Of a stretch of 64,000 nt of DNA, positions 1 through 9,116 are shown one piece after another (the first letter of the stretch is position 1; each line of letters begins with the position of its first letter). The stretch is from positions 1 to 64,000 of the forward strand of contig NZ_RQEV01000008.1 of assembly GCF_004771275.1 (NCBI RefSeq), in the 5' to 3' direction. This DNA is from Leptospira fluminis (GTDB lineage Bacteria; Spirochaetota; Leptospiria; Leptospirales; Leptospiraceae). The notes below the pieces were generated by a model. That model was given only the letters and a program-made list of their open reading frames with translations, made no database searches and had not been told where the DNA came from. The position numbers were made by a program, and so were the translations under genes.

Positions 1-797
1 GACCACAAAACAAATACTCGTGCAGAGTGGTACGGCGATGTTAGCGCAACCATTTCCTCCGCCATATCGGCGTCCCGAATTCTGGATTCCGATGCCTGCA
101 TATTTTCGTATGCCGCCATCAGTCCTTTTGCGGAATGTTCCAACCTATTGAAGTAGGCGCCCATATCCGCTCTCTGCTTCATGATCTTCCCGAGCGCCGC
201 GTCGGCAAAACCGATCACGTCGTTCGACTTCGTGGGAGTGGATACGGAAATCGCTTTTCCGTCCGCGCCCACAAGTTTCAAAGCCCGGGAAGTCATCGTT
301 CCGATGTAGAACCTCTCCCTCTGGTTCTGGTTCGGTCCCATGTGAAACCACATAGAGGCAACTTTCGAACCTCTTGCGAACTGCCCTTCGAAAAGTTTGA
401 ACCGATTGAACTCCGCTTGGGAGGCAATTCGATCCACCTCGTCTACCAGTGCAGACACTTCCACCTGGACCAACTGTCTGTCCTCGGGGCTGTAGATTCC
501 ATTCGCGGTTTGGATGGCCAAAACCCGGATTCTTTGGATGATGTCCGATGTCTGCTGAAGAAAGCCTTCCGCAGTCTGGATGAAGCTCATCCCGTCTTCC
601 GTATTTCTCTCCGCCTGCCTCAGACCGTTTACTTGGGTACGAAGCTTCTCGGAGACAGCCAAACCGGAGGCATCGTCGCCGGCAGAGTTGATCCTCATGC
701 CCGACGAGAGCGCCTTCATGGTTTTATCCACAGCTTGCTCGTTGAACTTTAGAGAACGGTGTGAATTCACCGCACTCAGATTGTGATTGATAATCAT
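1..797 (-). CDS. flaB: FlaB-type flagellin, partial, with aberrant 3' end at the window edge
   Basis: Periplasmic flagellar filament core protein. The minus-strand frame starts at ATG 797 ([17 protein letters not shown]) and is open to the edge. The N-terminal D0/D1 region is typical ([20 protein letters not shown]), and the frame holds as far as [13 protein letters not shown] near codon 253. Beyond that it reads residues unlike any flagellin. The missing C-terminal codons ([16 protein letters not shown]) are instead present on the plus strand at 2-49, so the last 50 bases or so are inverted relative to the gene. The Shine-Dalgarno AAGGAG lies at 804-809 inside a small hairpin. It is a paralogue of the adjacent complete flaB at 1169-2014. 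The flagellin identity is certain; the last dozen codons should not be trusted. Confidence 0.9.
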   Translation of the reverse strand, partial: MIINHNLSAVNSHRSLKFNEQAVDKTMKALSSGMRINSAGDDASGLAVSEKLRTQVNGLRQAERNTEDGMSFIQTAEGFLQQTSDIIQRIRVLAIQTANGIYSPEDRQLVQVEVSALVDEVDRIASQAEFNRFKLFEGQFARGSKVASMWFHMGPNQNQRERFYIGTMTSRALKLVGADGKAISVSTPTKSNDVIGFADAALGKIMKQRADMGAYFNRLEHSAKGLMAAYENMQASESRIRDADMAEEMVALTSPYHSARVFVLW

Positions 798-798
798 C

Positions 799-843
799 CT
801 ACACTCCTTGTAGAGATTCCCGGAGGATCTCCCTATCCTCCGG
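799..843 (-). promoter_or_regulatory. Two-hairpin flagellin leader, candidate double CsrA site
   Basis: In the flaB leader (minus strand) a 9-bp stem CCGGAGGAT/ATCCTCCGG (843-835 and 828-820) closes the hexaloop AGGGAG. Directly downstream, CTACA/TGTAG (813-809 and 803-799) closes a loop AGGAG that contains the Shine-Dalgarno core. Both loops carry the CsrA core A-N-GGA, and UACAAGGA matches the CsrA binding consensus. The neighbouring flaB leader has the same layout with different stem sequences. The structure is read directly from the bases; CsrA binding is inferred. Confidence 0.6.
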
Positions 844-1130
844 TCGGACTATGGTCTGTCCGGTGCTCCGGGATGGACCCGGTCGGACCACCCGACAGGC
901 CATTTTCTCCCGAGGAGTTAGTGATGATTCAATTACGTACAACGAGCACGGATTCCGAAAAATCCGTCGGCCCTAAACCGCGGGAAGCGATCCCGTAGAA
1001 GAGGAACCGGAGAAAGATTGGACAATATTCTTAGAGTTCGGCCAACCCTGCTCCTGTTTCTCTTCGACCATCCTGAGACGACGATAGCCGCTTGCGGCGG
1101 CTTCTTAGTCGGGATAGAAAGATTCCCGGT
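844..1130. other. Intergenic region between the two flagellin genes
   Basis: There is no credible gene here. The nonamer CGGTCGGAC occurs twice in direct orientation (841-849 and 880-888), within a GC-rich stretch with several further complementary GGTC/GACC words. This suggests the flaB leader may be more structured than its two proximal hairpins. No convincing sigma-28 or sigma-70 promoter could be assigned by eye. Confidence 0.4.
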
Positions 1131-1152
1131 GCGGGAGCGAATCCGCTCCCGC
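1131..1152 (-). terminator. Rho-independent terminator of the complete flaB
   Basis: A perfect 9-bp GC-rich stem GCGGGAGCG/CGCTCCCGC with the tetraloop AATC lies 17 bp beyond the flaB stop codon. On the minus strand it is followed by a T-rich tract (ATCTTTCTAT) after a few more paired bases. Confidence 0.6.
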
Positions 1153-1168
1153 TGCCGGAAAGTCCTAA

Positions 1169-2014
<846 letters not shown>

Positions 2015-2016
2015 GA

Positions 2017-2060
2017 GTTTCCTCCTTGAAACAGATCATGAGCCCGGCGTCCGTGCCGGG
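2017..2060 (-). promoter_or_regulatory. Two-hairpin flagellin leader, candidate double CsrA site
   Basis: On the minus strand CCCGGC/GCCGGG (2060-2055 and 2048-2043) closes the hexaloop ACGGAC. Ten bases downstream GTTTC/GAAAC (2032-2028 and 2021-2017) closes the hexaloop AAGGAG, which is the Shine-Dalgarno. Both loops fit the A-N-GGA rule for CsrA/RsmA hexaloops. The arrangement copies that of the other flaB while the stems are unrelated in sequence, which argues for selection on structure. Binding by CsrA is inferred. Confidence 0.65.
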
Positions 2061-2578
2061 ATCTTTTGCCTTGGTTTGGTTTTGGTCTTTATGGTTTTCT
2101 ATCTTTTAACGAAGGCTCGAACTCGGGAGAATCCTCTCCAAAATACGGTTTCCTTCAGATATATCTTCGGTGGCGCAGATAGTCTGGATTAATTTTTAAG
2201 ATTTTGGTTAATTTTACTCAAAAACGGTGTTTTTTACCCATTTTTGGGAGTTTTTGAGAAATCAAAAGAAGAAGAAAATTTACTTTTTTCCGGAAAAATG
2301 ATCTTTTTCACGCACATCTAATCCTTCGATCGATTCCGAAATTTCCCTAAGTATTTTTTTTAGATCCTAAGGAGAAAAAAATCCGGTCCCGGATTTCCCG
2401 CCGTGAAACTATCGCCGGAAGGGAAAACTTCTCGTTTAGAAATTTCTTTCCGGAAAGAAGTTCCCGTCTGCGGCCCGAAAAAGGCCTGACCTTCCGGAAT
2501 CCGGCTTGCTCTCCCCTCTTTCGATTCCATTCTTTGGGATTGCAACAGACAAACAGAACTTTCCGTCTAACGAAAACG
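2061..2578. other. Intergenic region between flaB and pdhA
   Basis: About 500 bp without a credible gene separates divergent transcripts. It is AT-rich between about 2190 and 2360 and contains the inverted repeat at 2217-2258. Promoters for both flaB and pdhA should lie here, but none could be assigned with confidence. A spaced sigma-28 match was looked for and is poor. Confidence 0.5.
2217..2258. repeat. 9-bp inverted repeat in the flaB/pdhA intergenic region
   Basis: CTCAAAAAC (2217-2225) and GTTTTTGAG (2250-2258) are perfect inverted copies separated by 24 bases that contain a smaller CCC/GGG pairing. It could be an operator or a weak transcript-end hairpin. Confidence 0.4.
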
Positions 2579-3558
<980 letters not shown>

Positions 3559-3559
<1 letters not shown>

Positions 3560-4533
3560 TGCCGATTCTGACTTATCGCGAGGCCTTAAATCGGGCCATG
3601 ACAGAGGAAATGGAAAAGGATCCGAACATCTTTCTCATGGGAGAAGAAGTCGGACATTACGAGGGAGCGTACAAGGTCTCCCAAGGAATGCTGGCGAAAT
3701 TCGGGGAAAGAAGAGTGATAGATACTCCCATTTCCGAAAACGGGTTTGCGGGAGTTGGGATCGGAGCCGCGATGGTGGGACTCCGACCTATCATCGAATT
3801 CATGACCTGGAATTTCTCCCTAGTTGCGATCGATCAAATCATAAACTCCGCGGCCAAAATGAACTATATGAGCGCCGGCCAATTTCCGATACCGATCGTC
3901 TTCCGCGGAGCCGGAGGAGCCGGAGGAAGATTGGCCGCACAACATTCCCAATCCTTCGAGAGCTGGTATGCTCATATTCCGGGCCTGAAGGTCATCGCCC
4001 CTTACACTCCTGCGGACGCGTACGGATTATTGAAAACTTCGATCCTAGACAATAACCCGACCATTTTTATCGAAAGTGAAGTATTGTACGGGACGAAAGG
4101 GGAAGTTCCGACGGGAGAATTCTATATTCCGATGGGAAAAGCGGACATCAAACGGGAAGGAACCCAGCTTACGATTGTTAGCTGGTCTAGAGCCCTGATG
4201 TACGTATTACCCGCAGCGGAAAAATTGGCCAAGGAAGGAATCTCCGTGGAGGTGTTAGACATCCGGAGCATCCGTCCTTTGGACGAAGAGGCAATCTTGG
4301 CCTCGGTTCGAAAAACCAATCGGGCTCTGATCGTAGAGGAAGGTTGGAACGTGGCCGGGTTCGGAGCACAGCTCGCCTATCTGATCCAGAAGGAAGCCTT
4401 TGACTACCTCGACGCTCCCGTGGAAAGAGTGACCCAAGAGGATGTGCCCATGCCCTATGCGGCCAACCTGGAAAAAGCCTCCTTGCCGAGCGAAGAGAAG
4501 ATAATCCTAAAGGTAAGAGAGATGATCAAATGA
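3559..4533 (+). CDS. pdhB: Pyruvate dehydrogenase E1 component, beta subunit
   Basis: Transketolase-like partner of PdhA, completing the alpha2beta2 E1. It is 324 aa, the standard size of bacterial E1beta. It begins MPILTYREALNRAMTEEM and has the family segments FLMGEEVGHYEGAYKVSQG, PISENGFAGVGIGAAM and GAGGRLAAQHSQSFESWYAH (the last near residue 130), with the C-terminal transketolase domain around LTIVSWSRALMYVLPAAEKL. The start is ATG 3559, overlapping the pdhA stop; an upstream TTG at 3523 lies inside pdhA and is rejected. A 51-bp AT-rich spacer separates it from the E2 gene. Confidence 0.94.
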
Positions 4534-4543
4534 TCCAATATAT

Positions 4544-4573
4544 CAGAATATTCCAACATTCTGTTATTATAAT
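4544..4573 (+). other. AT-rich spacer with hairpin and TATAAT between pdhB and pdhC
   Basis: CAGAAT/ATTCTG (4544-4549 and 4558-4563) can pair around an 8-base loop. It is followed by a T/A-rich run containing a perfect TATAAT (4568-4573) only 12 bases before the pdhC start. No -35 hexamer sits at a suitable distance, so this is more likely a processing or attenuation element than a promoter. Confidence 0.3.
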
Positions 4574-4584
4574 AGGTAATATAT

Positions 4585-5895
4585 ATGGCTAAAATCGCCG
4601 AAATGACCCAACTCAGCCCTACGATGACCGAGGGCGTATTGGTAAAGTGGTTAAAAAAGAAAGGGGATTCCGTCGCTCCGGGGGAATCGATCGCCGAGGT
4701 GGAAACCGATAAGGCCGTGATGGAAATGGAATCTTTCGATACGGGAATCCTTCTGGAAATCATCGCAGGAGAAGGCTCCAAACTTCCCGTGGGAGCTCCG
4801 GTAGCGATCATCGGCAAATCGGGAGAGGACATCACTTCCCTTCTCGCCGAAGCCAAAACAAGAAGTTCCTCTCTACCAAAGTCGGAAGTGTCTGCTTCCC
4901 CTGCGCCCACCGCAATCCCCGAACCTCCGCAGGCAGCTCCCGTCAAATCGGAACCGCCTCAAATCTCCGAAACGGAGGAAGAAGATTCCGCACGTCCGGT
5001 TTCATCCCCCCAGAGAGGGCTTGCGACTCCTGCTCTCGAAGGAAGAATCAAGGCTTCTCCCCTGGCAAAACAGATCGCCAAGGAAACCGGAATCGACCTA
5101 GCTAGGATACAGGGTTCCGGACCGGACGGGAGAATCCTGAAACGGGATGTGGAGGCAAACCAGGTCGTACGGACAAACCTTTCCCCGTCCGCGGCTCCCC
5201 TCAGAGAGGAAAAGCAACAGATTTCCGGAATGCGAAAGACCATTGCCAACCGCTTGGTACATTCCAAGACCCACCAACCTCATTTCTATTTGGACATAGA
5301 GTTGGACGCGGAGCCTCTCGTAAAATTGCGCGAAAACCTAAACGCGGACCTAAAGGCGGCCGGAGAAGAGACGAAGGTCAGCTTAAACGATTTTGTCATC
5401 AAGGCTTCCGCGTTCGCACTTTTACAAGTGCCGGAAGTGAATTCTTCCTGGAGGGAAGACCATATCCTGCGCCACGGAAGAGTGGATGTCGGGGTCGCGG
5501 TCTCTATCGAAGGCGGACTCATCACCCCGTATATCCGAAACGCCGATCTCAGCTCCGTTTTGGAAATCGGTAAGAGAGTAAAAGAACTTGCCTCCCGGGC
5601 CAGAGAAAGAAAACTAAAACCCGAAGAATATTCGGACGGAACGTTCACGGTATCCAACCTAGGTATGTTCGGTATCGATCGCTTTGCGGCCGTCATCAAC
5701 GAGCCGGAAGCGGCGATTTTAGCCGTAGGAAACGCGGTCCCGAAACCCGTACTAAAATTCGGTGCAATCGTTCCCGGAATCACGCTCTCCGTTTGCCTTT
5801 CCTGCGATCATAGAGTGGTGGATGGAGCGGTGGGAGCACGTTGGTTGCAGGTCTTTCGGGAATTGGTAGAGCACCCGTTACGCCTCCTCGTCTGA
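4585..5895 (+). CDS. pdhC: Dihydrolipoamide acetyltransferase, E2 of pyruvate dehydrogenase
   Basis: Core acyltransferase of the PDH complex, moving the acetyl group from lipoate to CoA. Three parts are visible in 436 aa. There is one lipoyl domain (1-80) with lipoyl-lysine K43 in ETDKAVMEME. A Pro/Ala/Ser-rich linker (95-145) leads to a peripheral-subunit-binding domain (about 155-190, ASPLAKQIAKETG...GRILKRDV). The catalytic domain ends with the active-site HRVVDG (H409, D413). A single lipoyl domain is common outside enteric bacteria. It follows pdhAB. The E3 gene (lpd) is not next to it and must lie elsewhere. Confidence 0.95.
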   Translation: MAKIAEMTQLSPTMTEGVLVKWLKKKGDSVAPGESIAEVETDKAVMEMESFDTGILLEIIAGEGSKLPVGAPVAIIGKSGEDITSLLAEAKTRSSSLPKSEVSASPAPTAIPEPPQAAPVKSEPPQISETEEEDSARPVSSPQRGLATPALEGRIKASPLAKQIAKETGIDLARIQGSGPDGRILKRDVEANQVVRTNLSPSAAPLREEKQQISGMRKTIANRLVHSKTHQPHFYLDIELDAEPLVKLRENLNADLKAAGEETKVSLNDFVIKASAFALLQVPEVNSSWREDHILRHGRVDVGVAVSIEGGLITPYIRNADLSSVLEIGKRVKELASRARERKLKPEEYSDGTFTVSNLGMFGIDRFAAVINEPEAAILAVGNAVPKPVLKFGAIVPGITLSVCLSCDHRVVDGAVGARWLQVFRELVEHPLRLLV

Positions 5896-5919
5896 ATCTT
5901 CTCCTGGGAGAGATGCAGC

Positions 5920-6936
5920 TTGGCGGAAAAAGACCCGAATTCCCGAATCCAAAAAGTCAAAAAAGCGGCTTTGCTTCTGCTTTCCCTGGACAAGGATTCC
6001 GCGGCAAAAGCCCTTTCCCAACTGGAAGAGGGCTTGATCGAAGAAATCGTCCAGGAAATGGCCAAGATTCGGACGGTTTCCAAAGCCGAAAAAGAGGGCG
6101 CTCTTCTGGATTTTCAGGAATCTTTAAGAGAGCTCGCGGGCGAATCACGGGGAGGCATAGACGCCGCCCGGGACCTGCTGTACAAATCCGTAGGCAAGGA
6201 AAAATCGGAATCTATATTAGGAAAACTAGATAGAAAAGACACGGAAGAGGACTTTTCTTTTTTGAACGACGCGGACCCGCAAACTCTTGCGCAGCTCCTC
6301 CTTCCGGAAAATCCCCAGACGATCGCGGTCACACTCGCGTTTTTAAATCCTAAAAAAGCCGCGGAAGCTTTGAAATTCCTGCCCAAGGACCTCCAATCCA
6401 AGGTAGCATTAAAATTGGCGAATACGACCAAAACTCATCCGGATGCGATCAGACAAATCGCAAGAGTTCTGAAGAAAAAATATGAAAACCGGGACAAATC
6501 CGAATTCAGTGAAGCGGGAGGAACGGAAGCCCTTGCGAGCATTCTAAATCATATGGACAAGTCTCTCGAGGAGACCATCCTGAGAGACTTGGAGGAACAT
6601 TCTCCGGAACTAGCTTCTCAGGTCAGAGAAAAACTTTATACCTTCGAGGATGTACTTCTTTTGAATTCCCGGGAAATGCGTTTCGTCATCAATCGCCTCG
6701 GAGACGATGATGTGATTGCTACCGCATTGCGAGGTTCCGGCGACGAAATCCGTGCTCATTTTTTCGAGGCCATGTCCAAAAACCGAGCCAACGACATTTT
6801 GGAACAGATGGAATTAAGGGGAAAGGTGACCTTAAAAGAGATCACGGACGCGAGAAACAGGATCCTTTCCTTACTTCGAGATCTGGAAGAAACCGGAGAA
6901 ATCGTTCTCAAAAAAGACACGGAAGAGTTCATCTAA
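5920..6936 (+). CDS. fliG: Flagellar motor switch protein FliG
   Basis: Rotor protein of the switch complex, linking the MS ring, FliM and the stator. It is 338 aa, the normal FliG size. The N-terminal domain begins KVKKAALLLLSLDKDSAAKA. The middle domain carries ENPQ (130-133) where the usual motif is EHPQ. The C-terminal torque domain shows NSREMRFVINRLGDDDVIA and HFFEAMSKNRANDILEQM. The start is TTG 5920, with GGGAGAG 9 bases upstream; a nearby ATG at 5912 is out of frame. It lies 24 bp after pdhC and may be cotranscribed with it. I recall Leptospira genomes carrying more than one fliG, so this may not be the only copy. Confidence 0.93.
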   Translation: MAEKDPNSRIQKVKKAALLLLSLDKDSAAKALSQLEEGLIEEIVQEMAKIRTVSKAEKEGALLDFQESLRELAGESRGGIDAARDLLYKSVGKEKSESILGKLDRKDTEEDFSFLNDADPQTLAQLLLPENPQTIAVTLAFLNPKKAAEALKFLPKDLQSKVALKLANTTKTHPDAIRQIARVLKKKYENRDKSEFSEAGGTEALASILNHMDKSLEETILRDLEEHSPELASQVREKLYTFEDVLLLNSREMRFVINRLGDDDVIATALRGSGDEIRAHFFEAMSKNRANDILEQMELRGKVTLKEITDARNRILSLLRDLEETGEIVLKKDTEEFI

Positions 6937-7055
6937 ACAGAAACGGCAAAGAACTTCGAAGGCCCGCTTTCTGACTCGATACGGGCGATACTTTCCGGGA
7001 AAAAGTTTTGCAATTCCAGAATACTTCTGGACTGGAGTTTGCAAACGCACTATAC

Positions 7056-8018
7056 ATGGTTTCGCCTAATATGCTGAAACGTGCTTTAAAACTCACGCTC
7101 GGATTTTTATCCCTGCTATTCGTACTGTTATTTTTCGGGGTCATATATACCTGGGCTCCGGACAAAACCCTAGCCGAATTACAACCGAAATGGGCTCCTC
7201 TGCCTTCCGTTTTCGTCGATATCATGGGAATGAAAGTGCACTTGCGGGACGAAGGACCTCGCACGGATCCGAACCCGATCGTCCTGATCCACGGAACCGC
7301 CTCCTCTCTTCATACCTGGGATGGATGGGTAGAAGAACTCAAACCCACTCGCAGAGTCATACGTTTCGACCTTCCCGGATTCGGCCTTACCGGTCCTTCT
7401 CCAAACGGAGACTATTCTCTGGATCTATATGCAAAATTTGTAATTTCCATTCTAGACAAGTTAGGTGTCGGACATGCGGTGATCGCGGGAAATTCCCTAG
7501 GCGGAAACATCGCATGGTTTACCGCACTGAACCACCCGAAATATTTCGAAAAATTGGTACTAGTGGACGCCTCCGGCTACCGCTTCCAATCTACTTCGGT
7601 TCCGATCGGTTTTAGGATCGCAAGAGTTCCGTTACTGCGCAATCTGGTAAGCAATGTGCTTCCCCGATTCATCATCGCTTCCAGCGTAAAGAACACGTAC
7701 GGAGATCCTAGCAAAGTTACGGAAATACAAATCGATCGTTATTACGACCTAACTTTGCGCGAAGGAAATCGCAAGGCCTTGATACAGAGATTTCAGCAGA
7801 TCGCTCCCGGATTACACGAGGATAAGATTCGGGAACTTCACATTCCTACCTTGATCCTTTGGGGAGGAAAGGATCGGTTGATACCTCCCGAATACGCGGA
7901 GAAATTCCACAGCGATATCCGAGGGAGCAAATTGGTCGTTTTTGAAAATTTGGGGCATATTCCCCAGGAAGAGTCCCCGAAAGAAACCTTGCAGGTATTC
8001 CAGGAATTCATGAAATAG
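7056..8018 (+). CDS. Membrane-anchored alpha/beta hydrolase
   Basis: Alpha/beta hydrolase with an N-terminal signal anchor (LTLGFLSLLFVLLFFGVIY), so the catalytic domain probably sits in the periplasm or at the outer face of the inner membrane. The fold is shown by the oxyanion motif HGTASSLHTW, the nucleophile elbow GNSLGG, the acid in LWGGKDRLIP and the histidine in LGHIPQEESP, so the triad is complete. The substrate cannot be told from the sequence. The start is uncertain: ATG 7056 or ATG 7071 both lack a clear Shine-Dalgarno, and a TTG at 7008 is less likely. It follows fliG by about 120 bp on the same strand. Confidence 0.8.
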   Translation: MVSPNMLKRALKLTLGFLSLLFVLLFFGVIYTWAPDKTLAELQPKWAPLPSVFVDIMGMKVHLRDEGPRTDPNPIVLIHGTASSLHTWDGWVEELKPTRRVIRFDLPGFGLTGPSPNGDYSLDLYAKFVISILDKLGVGHAVIAGNSLGGNIAWFTALNHPKYFEKLVLVDASGYRFQSTSVPIGFRIARVPLLRNLVSNVLPRFIIASSVKNTYGDPSKVTEIQIDRYYDLTLREGNRKALIQRFQQIAPGLHEDKIRELHIPTLILWGGKDRLIPPEYAEKFHSDIRGSKLVVFENLGHIPQEESPKETLQVFQEFMK

Positions 8019-8044
8019 ATTCGAGTGAAACGGTGTGATAGATC

Positions 8045-8119
<75 letters not shown>

Positions 8120-8132
8120 CTTTCCGATGAAC

Positions 8133-8160
8133 ATCATTTCCCGGAGCTTGCTCCGGTCAA
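8133..8160 (-). promoter_or_regulatory. Promoter of tRNA-Asp with embedded 16-bp palindrome
   Basis: On the minus strand TTGACC (-35, 8160-8155) and AATGAT (-10, 8138-8133) are 16 bases apart, with the -10 box 14 bases from the tRNA 5' end. A perfect palindrome, CCGGAGC-TT-GCTCCGG at 8141-8156, fills the spacer and touches the -35 box. It could be an operator or simply a structural feature of the spacer. Confidence 0.5.
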
Positions 8161-8223
8161 CAATGTTTACCGGAAAAAAGGATGAATTTTTAAGTCCCTT
8201 TCCCATTCTTCACCAAAGGACGG

Positions 8224-8922
8224 ATGTATTCCGTCCGGATACGCAAAACAATGCTACAGGAAAAAAAACCCAAAGATTTACTCGAAGATCGGATATTTAC
8301 GGTCTCCAATTTTCTTTCCATCAGCAGAGTATTTCTTCTTCCGTTTTTCATCCACTTTACTCGAAAACACATGGAGGCACCGAAGCAAGGGGAGTATCTC
8401 CTTTTGGCGATAGGTACCTGTGTCTTGGCGGTTCTCACGGATTACCTAGACGGATTCTTGGCGAGACTTTTGGGACAGGAATCTGTTCTCGGAAGATACT
8501 TGGACCCGATCTGCGATAAAATCGTTACCGTAGGCGGACTTTCCGTTATCGTGCATTATTATCATTTCCCTCTATGGATTCTATGCGTATACGTTTTGCG
8601 GGAAATTTTAGGAGTATGGCTGGGAGGCTTTTTGTACTTAAAACGGGGGATCCAAGGGAAACCGAATTGGTGGGGAAAAATCGGAGTCGGACTCGTTGCA
8701 GTCACGGTTCTCTGGTACATGACTCTCCCATTGTTGTACGGGAATTATCCGCAAGATCATCTCTTTTATCATCCGGAATATTCCGGTTATCTTTTAGTTA
8801 CTATATTGATGATCGGTGTCGTTGCCTATGCCCGCAGGTATTGGGACATCGTATTCCACCCCGAGAGATTCGTATTGGATCCTAAGGATAAGAAACAGAA
8901 GAAGAAGTACCAGTTGGTATGA
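8224..8922 (+). CDS. CDP-alcohol phosphatidyltransferase (phosphatidylglycerophosphate synthase-like)
   Basis: Integral membrane enzyme that transfers a phosphatidyl group from CDP-diacylglycerol to an alcohol in phospholipid synthesis. The family signature D-x2-DG-x2-AR-x8-G-x3-D-x3-D is complete (D73, D76-G77, A80-R81, G90, D94, D98). Several hydrophobic helices follow, and the tail is short and Lys-rich. The closest match by eye is PgsA-type, but the alcohol is not decided by this motif. The start is ATG 8224 with AAAGGA 4 bases upstream. GGACGG/CCGTCC (8218-8223 and 8231-8236) can enclose this start codon, and ATG 8251 is an alternative start. 232 aa. Confidence 0.85.
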   Translation: MYSVRIRKTMLQEKKPKDLLEDRIFTVSNFLSISRVFLLPFFIHFTRKHMEAPKQGEYLLLAIGTCVLAVLTDYLDGFLARLLGQESVLGRYLDPICDKIVTVGGLSVIVHYYHFPLWILCVYVLREILGVWLGGFLYLKRGIQGKPNWWGKIGVGLVAVTVLWYMTLPLLYGNYPQDHLFYHPEYSGYLLVTILMIGVVAYARRYWDIVFHPERFVLDPKDKKQKKKYQLV

Positions 8923-8928
8923 AATTCC

Positions 8929-8956
8929 TTGACACAGCAAGGTCCTCCCCCATTCT
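8929..8956 (+). promoter_or_regulatory. Promoter of tRNA-Leu
   Basis: A consensus -35 TTGACA (8929-8934) and a moderate -10 CATTCT (8951-8956) are separated by 16 bases. The expected start point near 8963 is a few bases before the mature tRNA end at 8971. Confidence 0.6.
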
Positions 8957-8970
8957 GTCAATCGCAGCCT

Positions 8971-9055
<85 letters not shown>

Positions 9056-9116
9056 CGGAACATTGCCGACAATTCCCCTAAAATTCTCTTTATGGCCCGG
9101 CCGACGGTAAGACCGA

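Noticed and set aside
135..752. Long plus-strand open frame opposite the partial flaB
   Set aside because: It is antisense to a clear flagellin coding frame, lacks a ribosome-binding site and shows no family similarity; it reflects codon bias of flaB.
2061..2160. Sigma-28 (FliA) promoter for the complete flaB
   Set aside because: The best TAAA-N15 match is followed by a -10 that agrees with the consensus at only a few positions.
2534..2578. TTG-initiated 15-residue extension of pdhA
   Set aside because: The extra residues do not resemble E1alpha, and the ATG at 2579 gives the normal family start.
4568..4573. Perfect TATAAT before pdhC as a promoter
   Set aside because: No -35 hexamer at 15-19 bases, and transcription would start about five bases before the ATG; kept only as part of the AT-rich spacer.
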